From assembly GCF_036959255.1 (NCBI RefSeq), contig NZ_JAWMTI010000003.1, positions 682,001-746,000 of the forward strand: a DNA stretch of 64,000 bases. Reading direction: 5' to 3'. Within the stretch, counting starts at the first letter, position 1. Each line of letters begins with the position of its first letter. This stretch comes from Olivibacter sp036959255. Lineage in GTDB: Bacteria > Bacteroidota > Bacteroidia > Sphingobacteriales > Sphingobacteriaceae. The position numbers and the translations under genes are program-made. This document shows, in pieces, positions 9,460-16,651 of the stretch. The notes below the pieces were generated by a model. The model searched no databases. It was not told the DNA's origin and saw only the letters and a program-made list of their open reading frames with translations.

Positions 9460-9467
9460 TATTTTTG
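9460..9467 (+). promoter_or_regulatory. Bacteroidota -7 element (TAnnTTTG) for the GNAT gene
   Basis: TATTTTTG matches the -7 consensus TAnnTTTG of the Bacteroidota primary sigma factor. It ends 17 bp before the ATG at 9485. No convincing -33 TTTG lies at the usual spacing, so this rests on the -7 box alone. Confidence 0.45.
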
Positions 9468-9484
9468 CAAACAAAAAATAAAAA

Positions 9485-10012
9485 ATGCTATATATTGTCG
9501 AGGCCAGTCCCGAAAACATTCACATCGTTCAAAAAATCGCCTATGAAACTTGGCCCGCAACTTTCGATAAAATTCTCTCTTCTGAACAAATAACTTACAT
9601 GCTGGAAATGATGTATAGCACAACTTCCTTATTACAACAAATGACCAAGCTAGCGCATCATTTTCTATTAGCCATGGAAAACAACGAATATCTTGGCTTT
9701 ATCTCTTATGAATTAGCTTATAAAGAAACGTCACAAACTAAAATTCACAAGATTTATATATTACCCCAAGCGCAAGGTAGAGGTGTTGGAAAAAAATTAA
9801 TAAAAGCAGTGGAAGATTTAGCAATTAGTAAAGGTGACAAAAGCTTGCTTCTTAATGTGAATAAATACAATGAAGCAGAAAAATTTTATGCGCGATTGGG
9901 TTTTAACACAATTGGAACAGAAAATATAGATATCGGTTCCGGATTTTTAATGGAAGATAAAATTATGTGCAAAAAATTGACACAAGATAATCCATTGCAA
10001 AATGTAAATTAG
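9485..10012 (+). CDS. GNAT-family N-acetyltransferase
   Basis: A 175-aa single-domain acyl-CoA acyltransferase. The acetyl-CoA pyrophosphate-binding loop is clear in motif A (IYILPQAQGRGVGKKLI, with Q-x-x-G-x-G) and motif B follows (NEAEKFYARLGF). The N-terminal half (ETWPATFDKILSSEQITYML) resembles a common small-molecule or protein-N-terminus GNAT subgroup. Substrate cannot be assigned. It has its own promoter-like -7 element and no operon partner. Confidence 0.87.
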   Translation: MLYIVEASPENIHIVQKIAYETWPATFDKILSSEQITYMLEMMYSTTSLLQQMTKLAHHFLLAMENNEYLGFISYELAYKETSQTKIHKIYILPQAQGRGVGKKLIKAVEDLAISKGDKSLLLNVNKYNEAEKFYARLGFNTIGTENIDIGSGFLMEDKIMCKKLTQDNPLQNVN

Positions 10013-10048
10013 CTTTGATAAGGCTAAAAGGTAAACATGGGAATGTTT

Positions 10049-10369
10049 TTAAAGAAAATCTTCCCGTAGGGGTGTAAAAATATCCAGCAACTCCCCTTCT
10101 TCCAAGCATACACATCCGTGTAATACATTCGCCGGTATTAAACAAGTATCGCCTGCCTCTATTACTTTATTTTCATTACCAATACGAAATTCAAACTTTC
10201 CCTTGATGACAAAAGTAGATTGTGTATGCTTATGTTGGTGCGCAACACCCACAGATCCTTTTTTGAAACGCACACGCACCATCATCATCTCATCATTGTA
10301 GGATAGGATTTTCCGTGCTATGCCATCATCTAAATTATTCCAATTAGTTTCTTTATTAAAATTAAACAT
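10049..10369 (-). CDS. kdgF: KdgF-like cupin (unsaturated-uronate linearisation)
   Basis: A 106-aa single-domain cupin. Metal ligands fit KdgF: His44, His46, Gln50 and His84. The catalytic C-terminal signature LLDIFTPLREDF has the D-x-F-x3-R spacing (Asp96, Phe98, Arg102) typical of KdgF. KdgF helps convert 4,5-unsaturated uronate monosaccharides into the linear keto acid. In this window a GH88 unsaturated glucuronyl hydrolase at 48.1-49.3 kb would release that substrate, but the genes are 38 kb apart. Related small cupins without this activity exist, so function is likely rather than certain. Confidence 0.7.
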   Translation of the reverse strand: MFNFNKETNWNNLDDGIARKILSYNDEMMMVRVRFKKGSVGVAHQHKHTQSTFVIKGKFEFRIGNENKVIEAGDTCLIPANVLHGCVCLEEGELLDIFTPLREDFL

Positions 10370-10424
10370 AATCTATCTCAAATAGCCTCATGATTTAAAA
10401 CTGAGCAAGCAAACCAAAAAAACC

Positions 10425-10461
10425 AAATGTTTTAGTCGCTATATCAGTAACTAAAACATTT
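10425..10461 (-). terminator. Rho-independent terminator after the GH125 gene
   Basis: A perfect 12-bp stem (10425-10436 with 10450-10461) has a 13-nt loop. Read on the minus strand it lies 23 bp past the GH125 stop and is followed by a T-rich tract. It separates that gene from the cupin gene downstream. Confidence 0.72.
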
Positions 10462-10483
10462 TAGTTTTAAAACAAATTTGAGC

Positions 10484-11902
10484 TTAACTCAACAAGCTTT
10501 TTTTGCGTTCAAAGGTTTCCCATAACAATTCCCCGAATAATGTGTTTGTCCACGCGAACCATGAACGGGTAAACTTCTTTGGATCATCCTTATGGTAAGA
10601 TTCGTGCATAAAACCAGTTCCTCCGTGACACTTCTGCAATGTTTGAATACACATCTTAATTTCCTTATCATCAGAACTCGTTAATGCACGCATAACAATA
10701 CTCATTGGCCAAATCATATCTTTTCCAATATGAGGTCCACCTACACCTTCACCCGCACTCCCCTTATAGAAGAAGGGGTTATCGGAAGAAAGAATAAATT
10801 TACGTGTATTTACATAACGGGGGTCATCTGCCTTCACTGCTCCAAGATAAGGTAAAGATAAAAGGCTTGGAATATTAGAATCATCCATTAACAAATGGCC
10901 TCCGTAACCATCTGTTTCAAACACAAATATTTCACCGTATTTTGGATGTTTGGTAGTAGCGTGTTTATTTAATGCATCTTCCACTTCTTGAGCTAAGGAT
11001 GTTAACTCTTTAGCCAAAATACGATCGTTGTGAATGGTCGTTAGCATCTCCGCCGCTTGACGTAGCGAAATTACTGCAAAGAAATTGGAAGGAATTAAAA
11101 AGGAAAGTACCGTTGCATCATCACTTGGACGAAACGACGAGCAGATTAGCCCTATAGGATTTACGGGATATCCATAACCATCCATGGGTAAAGTATCTGT
11201 GGCACGCCCGGTCACCCGTTCAAAGTGATAAGGACTCGTCCCATCCTTTCGTTGTTGCTCTTTAAAGGTCTTTAGAATATTTTGTATTGCCTGTTTCCAA
11301 GTATCATTAAACGGTTGCGTGTCTTTAGTTGCTTTCCAATAATGATAGGCTAAACGAATGGGATAACAAAGCGAATCAATTTCCCACTTGCGTTCATGCA
11401 CACCTGGTTTCATATCAGTTTTATCCTTCGCCCATTCACCAACTTTCTCAGAGTCGTCGTAGAAAGCATTGGCATATGGATCTTTTAAGATATAGTGGCT
11501 TTGTCGATTAATAACTCCTGCAATTAGGTCAGCCAAAGGTTTATCCTCTTTCACCAGCGCTAAATAAGGCCACACCTGGGCGCTGCTGTCACGAAGCCAC
11601 ATGGCATCAATATCTCCTGTAATCACGTAAGTATCCGGTGTACCGTCCATGGATTGAAAGAAAACAGTCGTATCCAATGTATTGGGAAAACAGTTACCAA
11701 AAAGCCAGGCGAGCTCTTTATTTTTTACTTTATTTTGAAAGGTTTTTATCACCTTTTCAACAGCTTCACTCGTAAAATTGCGCATATTCTCTGCCACTCT
11801 CACCTCCGGGAAATCCTCGGATTGTGCAAAAGCAAGGCTATTGCTTAAATAATAACCAGCACCAAGGGCCATGGTACTTTTGATAAAACTTCGTCTTTCC
11901 AT
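10484..11902 (-). CDS. Glycoside hydrolase family 125 (metal-independent exo-alpha-1,6-mannosidase)
   Basis: About 472 aa from the ATG at 11902; five residues further upstream are possible. The N-terminus MERRSFIKS followed by a hydrophobic core and LAFAQ is a twin-arginine-type export signal, so the enzyme probably acts in the periplasm. The body carries GH125 hallmarks: GDIDAMWLRDSSAQVWPYL near residue 100, MKPGVHERKWEIDSLCYPI and GPHIGKDMIWPMSIVMRAL. The family removes terminal alpha-1,6-mannose, for example from yeast mannan or N-glycans. No other mannan gene is adjacent. Confidence 0.9.
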   Translation of the reverse strand: MERRSFIKSTMALGAGYYLSNSLAFAQSEDFPEVRVAENMRNFTSEAVEKVIKTFQNKVKNKELAWLFGNCFPNTLDTTVFFQSMDGTPDTYVITGDIDAMWLRDSSAQVWPYLALVKEDKPLADLIAGVINRQSHYILKDPYANAFYDDSEKVGEWAKDKTDMKPGVHERKWEIDSLCYPIRLAYHYWKATKDTQPFNDTWKQAIQNILKTFKEQQRKDGTSPYHFERVTGRATDTLPMDGYGYPVNPIGLICSSFRPSDDATVLSFLIPSNFFAVISLRQAAEMLTTIHNDRILAKELTSLAQEVEDALNKHATTKHPKYGEIFVFETDGYGGHLLMDDSNIPSLLSLPYLGAVKADDPRYVNTRKFILSSDNPFFYKGSAGEGVGGPHIGKDMIWPMSIVMRALTSSDDKEIKMCIQTLQKCHGGTGFMHESYHKDDPKKFTRSWFAWTNTLFGELLWETFERKKSLLS

Positions 11903-12081
11903 TATATATGATAGCATTTAAAATTATTTCAATCCCTGCTCTTATGTATTGGCATATTTCGCTTCTATACGATCTCAAACGAGTATTGAACCAACCTGTC
12001 TTTTGTTTTTTTATTTCTTAGCCGCCGTAAACATATTATAATTTCCTCTATAAAACAAGCGCTCGCCTTTTGACCATTGAA

Positions 12082-12954
12082 CTAAATAGCCATTAAAAAT
12101 TTACTGTATTTCTTAAAGCTATCCAAGGCAAGATGCTTCGTGCGCCGATGGTAGGCCATTACAATTTCTGTACAAAGGGTTATATCCCTTAATTCAATAA
12201 ACTTCAGATGAAGGTAAGGATATTGATTTTTAATAGACGCAGGGACCAAAGCCACACCAAGACCATTCTCTACTAAGCTCAGTATGGAATGCATATTGTT
12301 ACATTCGTGAACGACCTGCGGTTCAAATCCCATTCGATGGCAACAGGCTATAAACTGCTGGTGATAGTGCGGAGCATAATTACTATTATAAGAAATGAAG
12401 TCGGTTTTTGCTAAGTCACCGGTTTGCATTGCAGGGATATTACCAGGGCATACCAATACAAAAGGATCTTGCCAGAGCGATTTTACGTCTAGATAGATGG
12501 AATCAATAGGTGCGCGAAGAATTCCCACATCCAATTTCCCTTCCTCTAACGCTCTTATTTGTTTGGCTGTTGAAAGCTCGTATAAACGCGTCTTTAATAG
12601 CGGATATTCAATTCTTAATTGTTGCAGTATCTTAGCAAGTGCACTTAATGGCGTTGAACTGATATAGCCAATTTGAAACTCGCCGCTTAATGATTCATGT
12701 ATTTGCTTTACCAGCTGTTTACTTCGTTCAAGCTGCTGTATAAGTCCATTGCATTCATTTAAAAAATAGCGTCCCGCCTCTGTCAACAAAACCCGTTTGT
12801 TGTTTCGATGAAATAATAACACCCCCAGCTCCACTTCTAGTTCCTTTATTTGTCTCGTTAACGGAGGTTGTGAAATATGTAAACGTTCGGCAGCTTTGCT
12901 AAAATGTAAAAGTTCGGCAACAGTTTTGAAATATATAAGATGTCTAAGCTCCAT
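12082..12954 (-). CDS. LysR-family transcriptional regulator
   Basis: A 290-aa regulator. The N-terminal winged helix-turn-helix is classic: MELRHLIYFKTVAELLHFSKAAERLHISQPPLTRQIKELE in residues 1-40. The effector domain spans about 90-290, beginning GEFQIGYISSTPLSAL. It is divergent from a methyltransferase gene with an 88-bp spacer, the usual layout for a LysR protein and its target. A partly palindromic sequence in that spacer (12966-12981) may be its site. The effector is unknown. Confidence 0.92.
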   Translation of the reverse strand: MELRHLIYFKTVAELLHFSKAAERLHISQPPLTRQIKELEVELGVLLFHRNNKRVLLTEAGRYFLNECNGLIQQLERSKQLVKQIHESLSGEFQIGYISSTPLSALAKILQQLRIEYPLLKTRLYELSTAKQIRALEEGKLDVGILRAPIDSIYLDVKSLWQDPFVLVCPGNIPAMQTGDLAKTDFISYNSNYAPHYHQQFIACCHRMGFEPQVVHECNNMHSILSLVENGLGVALVPASIKNQYPYLHLKFIELRDITLCTEIVMAYHRRTKHLALDSFKKYSKFLMAI

Positions 12955-12965
12955 AATACCTCAAA

Positions 12966-12981
12966 GGTATCAATTATTACC
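12966..12981. promoter_or_regulatory. Candidate LysR binding site
   Basis: A 16-bp partial dyad, GGTA-N8-TACC with an inner AATT, lies 12 bp before the LysR start and 62 bp before the divergent methyltransferase. It has the size and position of a LysR recognition box. Only position and symmetry support it. Confidence 0.35.
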
Positions 12982-13015
12982 AAAAATAGTATTTCCAAAG
13001 CATAAAACAGATTAA

Positions 13016-13023
13016 TAGATTTG
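13016..13023 (+). promoter_or_regulatory. Bacteroidota -7 element for the methyltransferase gene
   Basis: TAGATTTG is an exact TAnnTTTG match ending 19 bp before the ATG at 13043. A clear -33 TTTG is missing, which would suit a promoter needing an activator such as the divergent LysR protein. Confidence 0.5.
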
Positions 13024-13042
13024 TTTTATAAACAACGATATA

Positions 13043-13765
13043 ATGAACAATTTATCAAACAAATCAACGGTACAGGAAATCAAAACGCGTTTCGACCAAG
13101 ATGTCGAACGCTTTTCCAATATAGAGACCGGTCAAGCAACTACTATTGATGCCTCTTTTAGTATGGAACTTATTGTGGATAGTATCATAGCCCATACTCC
13201 GAACTTAAAGACGGTCTTAGATATTGGTTGTGGTGCAGGAAATTATACCTTAAAGCTTTTATCTAAAAAGGCTCCTTTGGCATGCACCTTGTTAGATTTA
13301 AGTCGTCCGATGTTAGATCGCGCTCATAAGCGCATCCTAGCTGTAAATACAGGAATGACAACCTGCATTCAGGACGATATCCGCACAGCTCCTCTTAAAG
13401 AAGGGCATTATTGTACGATTATGGCTGCCGCAGTACTCCATCATTTGCGTGACGATAATGATTGGGAAAACGTCTTCACAAAGTTATATCACCTGTTGAA
13501 ACCGGGGGGTAGTTTATGGATTTCCGATTTTGTTGTCCAGGAAACAAGCCCCATTCAACAACTTATTTACCATGAACGTTTTAGCAATTATTTAGTTGAC
13601 CTAGAAAATGAAGCATATCGAGATAAGGTATTCAACTATATTGAACAAGAAGACAGCCCCCGCTCACTTAATTTTCAACTTGATCTGTTGAAAAAAGTGG
13701 GATTTCGTAAAATTGAAATTCTTCACAAAAATTTGTGCTTTGCGGCGTTTGGTGCAATTAAATAA
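13043..13765 (+). CDS. Class I SAM-dependent methyltransferase
   Basis: A 240-aa Rossmann-fold methyltransferase. SAM-binding motif I (VLDIGCGAGNYTL, residues 58-70), the acidic motif II after LLDLSRPMLDRA, and a motif near GHYCTIMAAAVLHHL are visible, then LLKPGGSLWISDF. Architecture matches small-molecule methyltransferases of the UbiE/Methyltransf_25 kind; the substrate is unknown. It is divergent from a LysR regulator that probably controls it. Confidence 0.87.
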   Translation: MNNLSNKSTVQEIKTRFDQDVERFSNIETGQATTIDASFSMELIVDSIIAHTPNLKTVLDIGCGAGNYTLKLLSKKAPLACTLLDLSRPMLDRAHKRILAVNTGMTTCIQDDIRTAPLKEGHYCTIMAAAVLHHLRDDNDWENVFTKLYHLLKPGGSLWISDFVVQETSPIQQLIYHERFSNYLVDLENEAYRDKVFNYIEQEDSPRSLNFQLDLLKKVGFRKIEILHKNLCFAAFGAIK

Positions 13766-13778
13766 ATGAAGGAGGCAT

Positions 13779-14105
13779 TTAGATCAACTGATTAAATAAG
13801 TCTTCCCATTCTTCATTCAATGGCTTTTTGGGCATTACCTGTTTGGCACGATTGTACCAGTACTCGGCATTCCACAAATCGCCTTCTTTTCGATGTAAAT
13901 AAGCATGTACATGCGCAGACGAGACATCGTTCAGATGATCTATCAAAGCATGTGCTAAATGCCATTCTCCTTTTGCATCGTACCATAATGCTTGTAAATG
14001 AACGGAAAGCTCCTTTGGCGGGTAATCCAAAATTAACGTGTCTTTAAATGCTTCAAGTTTCAAAACAATTTGGTTTAGTAAATGGATAAAGATGATAAAA
14101 TTCAA
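13779..14105 (-). CDS. Conserved hypothetical protein (small helical protein)
   Basis: A soluble protein of at most 108 aa. The core (LSVHLQALWYDAKGEWHLAHALIDHL, then HAYLHRKEGDLWNAEYWYNRA) reads as two or three helical-hairpin, TPR-like units. I recognise it as a recurrent family of unknown function in Bacteroidota and other phyla. The hydrophobic first 15 residues (MNFIIFIHLLNQIVL) are atypical; a TTG start at the following Leu would give a cleaner N-terminus. It converges on the methyltransferase gene with 13 bp between the stops. Confidence 0.6.
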   Translation of the reverse strand: MNFIIFIHLLNQIVLKLEAFKDTLILDYPPKELSVHLQALWYDAKGEWHLAHALIDHLNDVSSAHVHAYLHRKEGDLWNAEYWYNRAKQVMPKKPLNEEWEDLFNQLI

Positions 14106-14297
14106 CTAAAAAACAAAGAATCAAAGCAAAGGCACGCTAATTTCATTACATCGTGTTCCTTGCGTACCGCTTTCAACAAGATGATGCAAAACTAATTTTA
14201 TGTCATTTATTGTAAATTAATATGCTTGCATAGAATTTTGGCATAATTTTTTCTAGAAGGTTAGCATTATAAAAAACACTGAACAAAATAGAATATC

Positions 14298-14780
14298 ATG
14301 AATAAGATCATTGCTTTATGCTTAATCACCGGAATCGGTTTTACAGCATGTAATAATAACAGTGCAAAGGAAGAGGCATTAGTGAAAGCAGCAGCGCTGA
14401 AGCAAGTAAAGGATAGCTTGGCTTTAGATAGCTTTCGAAAAGCTGAAATCACTGAAAAGGAACGTGTGGAGCAGGAAACTAAAGCAACGCATGAGGTTCA
14501 AAATATAGGAAATGCAAATTACAGCGAGCCTGAACAAGAAGGACAATATTATGAAACAAGCGAACCATCGGCTACACCAGTAGCTACCGGCACGCAAAAA
14601 AAAGGCTGGAGTGATGCCGCAAAAGGTACAGCAATTGGCGCCGGCGCCGGTGCTGTTATGGGTGCCATCATCGATAAGGATAAACGCGTACGAGGTGCTG
14701 CAATTGGTGCCGCCATAGGTGGTGCCGGTGGCTATGCCATTGGGAGAAAGAAAGATCGCCAAAGTGGCCGTGTTCAATAG
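14298..14780 (+). CDS. Glycine-zipper (YMGG-like) lipoprotein
   Basis: 160 aa. A lipoprotein signal peptide ends GFTAC (Cys18). An Ala/Lys/Glu-rich helical linker of about 60 residues follows. The C-terminal part (about 108-150) is a glycine-zipper: repeated G-x3-G spacing in AIGAGAGAVMGAIID and GAAIGAAIGGAGGYAIGRK. Such domains insert in or span membranes as tightly packed helices; the family is linked to envelope integrity but has no defined reaction. It stands alone between a 190-bp upstream gap and a terminator. Confidence 0.8.
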   Translation: MNKIIALCLITGIGFTACNNNSAKEEALVKAAALKQVKDSLALDSFRKAEITEKERVEQETKATHEVQNIGNANYSEPEQEGQYYETSEPSATPVATGTQKKGWSDAAKGTAIGAGAGAVMGAIIDKDKRVRGAAIGAAIGGAGGYAIGRKKDRQSGRVQ

Positions 14781-14811
14781 AATATATTTAAACCAGATAT
14801 ATTAAACTGAG

Positions 14812-14844
14812 ATCCTGCTGAGCTACCCGCCAGCAGGATTTTTT
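14812..14844 (+). terminator. Rho-independent terminator of the glycine-zipper gene
   Basis: A 9-bp G+C-rich stem (14812-14820 with 14831-14839) has a 10-nt loop and is followed by a T run. It sits between two convergent genes and may also stop clpP transcription coming from the right. Confidence 0.85.
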
Positions 14845-14862
14845 GTTTGATACTCGCGATGT

Positions 14863-15537
14863 TTATACATCTCTGACCAAAACTTCGTCAATCATTCCAT
14901 AACCTTTAGCCTCCATTGCGGTCATCCAATAGTCTCGATTGGAAGAGGTGTGTACCCATTCATAAGTCTGACCACTATGATCGGCAATGATTTGATAGAG
15001 TTCCTTTTGCAGTTTTAGTATTTCACGCGCATTAATTTCCAAGTCAGCAGCCGTTCCCTGCATCCCCCCCGACGGTTGGTGAATCATTACCCTTGCGTGC
15101 TTCAATGCCGCCCTTTTTTTGTTGGCTCCTGCGCATAAAAGCACGGCTCCAAAAGAAAGTGCTATACCTGTACAGATCGTTGCAACATCTGGTGTTATAT
15201 ACTGCATCGTATCGTAAATACCAAGACCGGCATATACAGAACCACCCGGACAATTGATATATAACTGAATATCCTTATGGGCATCTGTTGACTGTAAGAA
15301 AAGCAATTGAGCCTGAATGATATTTGCTATCCGATCGTCCACAGCCTCTCCCAAAAAGATAATACGATCGATCATCAATCGGGAAAAAACATCCATTTGT
15401 GCTACATTCAATTGACGCTCTTCAGTTATATAGGGCGTCATCGATGAATATATATTTCGATTGAATCGCCTTTGATACTGGTCAAAAGTGTTCCCACTCA
15501 TCCCGTAGTGGGACACAGCAAATTTTCTAAAATCCAT
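14863..15537 (-). CDS. clpP: ATP-dependent Clp protease proteolytic subunit ClpP (probable paralogue)
   Basis: A 224-aa serine peptidase with the full catalytic triad: Ser128 (GIALSFGAVLL), His153 (RVMIHQPSGG) and Asp202 (NRDYWMTAMEA). The oxyanion region NCPGGSVYAGLGIYDTM is intact. The loop around the serine (ALSFGA) differs from the AASM-type sequence of housekeeping ClpP. No clpX or tig gene is adjacent, which usually mark the main clpP, so it is probably a second copy. It lies 61 bp downstream of, and co-oriented with, an ECF sigma factor and a small partner, suggesting a stress-controlled accessory protease. Confidence 0.88.
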   Translation of the reverse strand: MDFRKFAVSHYGMSGNTFDQYQRRFNRNIYSSMTPYITEERQLNVAQMDVFSRLMIDRIIFLGEAVDDRIANIIQAQLLFLQSTDAHKDIQLYINCPGGSVYAGLGIYDTMQYITPDVATICTGIALSFGAVLLCAGANKKRAALKHARVMIHQPSGGMQGTAADLEINAREILKLQKELYQIIADHSGQTYEWVHTSSNRDYWMTAMEAKGYGMIDEVLVRDV

Positions 15538-15598
15538 ATGTTATTGATTATTAATTATTCGTATTTATCCATTGCGACACACTTCACGCAACAACTTG

Positions 15599-15880
15599 TT
15601 AACGGAATCGCCGTTTCTTAAAATAGCTTTTAATCCGTTGAATTATTGTTTCATTTCGAGGATCACCAAGAAACTCTTCTTCCACGATTTGCAATTGTTC
15701 TCGCAAATTTTGTCGACCATAGTCTCTAACAAATCGGTAGCTTTGTCTTTGCCAGAACAAATGATCCTTAAGTTGCTCCTCAATGATCAACCTTGCTTCA
15801 AGCAATAGTTTCTCTTCTCCCATCAATTCATTATGTAAATAGGCATCCAATAAACTTATCTCATTCAATGAAGTCCTCAT
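15599..15880 (-). CDS. Small soluble protein, putative anti-sigma factor of the adjacent ECF sigma
   Basis: 93 aa, charged and helical, with no membrane segment. The N-terminal LLDAYLHNELMGEEKLLLEARLI resembles the start of anti-sigma factors (sigma-binding helix followed by E-rich helix). Its first codons overlap the sigma-factor gene by 20 bp, so the two proteins are made together, as for sigma/anti-sigma pairs. Without a transmembrane helix it would act in the cytoplasm. The role is inferred from context and weak resemblance only. Confidence 0.6.
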   Translation of the reverse strand: MRTSLNEISLLDAYLHNELMGEEKLLLEARLIIEEQLKDHLFWQRQSYRFVRDYGRQNLREQLQIVEEEFLGDPRNETIIQRIKSYFKKRRFR

Positions 15881-16412
15881 AGTGCAATGATTTTACTTTA
15901 ATAAAAGACCTGATTTTTTCCAGGCATTTAAACTTTTGAACAGTTGCCGAATGTTCACTTCGAAACCCAAATTGTTTTGCTAATTCGGTCATAGATGATT
16001 TATCATAATAAAACGCTTTAAGAAGCTTTAGACACCGATCCCCTGCCTTGGTTAACAAAGCCAATATACGTTTATTAGACACTTGCCCCCCTGCAACTTC
16101 GTCAACAATCTCTCGATCCGATCGTAATGGTTCATAATTAATCCCTAATCGATATTGATGATTCCAAAGATGCTTCACAACACCGAAAATATAAGCAAGG
16201 CCACTTACCTTAATTACTTTTTCATGGCACACAACCTGTTCATAATATATGATCAGCGCATCTTGAAATACATCTTTCGCTTGCTCGAAGGTCCCTCCTT
16301 TTTTACCAATATATTGGGCAACGGAAGGAAAAACCTCGCGATATAATGCCCTAAATAAATCCTTCGGGACAACTGCTTTCTTCTCGCAAACCTCTAATAC
16401 TTCCATATTCAT
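15861..16412 (-). CDS. ECF-type RNA polymerase sigma factor
   Basis: A 183-aa two-domain sigma-70-family protein. Region 2 covers about residues 20-90 (FRALYREVFPSVAQYI, then EQAKDVFQDALIIYYEQV, with the core-binding D-x-F-Q-D pattern). Region 4 covers about 120-175 (CLKLLKAFYYDKSSMTELAKQFGF, an HTH, then SATVQKFKCLEKI). Met3 is an alternative start. It heads an operon with a small possible anti-sigma gene (20-bp overlap) and clpP, and is divergent from the SEL1/HSP90-like cassette across a 239-bp spacer, which makes both units plausible targets. Confidence 0.85.
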   Translation of the reverse strand: MNMEVLEVCEKKAVVPKDLFRALYREVFPSVAQYIGKKGGTFEQAKDVFQDALIIYYEQVVCHEKVIKVSGLAYIFGVVKHLWNHQYRLGINYEPLRSDREIVDEVAGGQVSNKRILALLTKAGDRCLKLLKAFYYDKSSMTELAKQFGFRSEHSATVQKFKCLEKIRSFIKVKSLHYEDFIE

Positions 16413-16526
16413 TCGATTTTATTATGATGTGTATTAAAAAATCAATATATCACCCTAAAATTAAAAAATAGTTTCAAGTCGTCAGTTTAAATATATAAAG
16501 CATTCCTACCTAACTTTAATAACACA

Positions 16527-16541
16527 CCCCTGAAATCAGGG
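16527..16541. promoter_or_regulatory. Palindromic regulatory motif in the spacer between the ECF-sigma and SEL1 operons
   Basis: CCCTGA-AA-TCAGGG (16528-16541, with one more C at 16527) is a perfect hexamer dyad followed on the plus strand by a T-rich stretch. Thirteen bases of it recur in inverted orientation at 45506-45518, before the DUF4836 cluster. A transcription-factor site is the most economical reading. A short terminator is possible, but neither flanking operon is transcribed into it. Confidence 0.45.
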
Positions 16542-16651
16542 ATTTTCGTTTTCTTTAGCGATTTTTAAGTCAAAATAAACAATAAATACCATCGTCTTAC
16601 GCTAATTATTAGCATATTCGCAATACCTATTTAAATTAATTTCACTACAAC

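Noticed and set aside
15599..15880. Membrane-spanning FecR-type anti-sigma factor
   Set aside because: The 93-aa protein has no hydrophobic segment and no FecR domain; only a small soluble anti-sigma role is possible.
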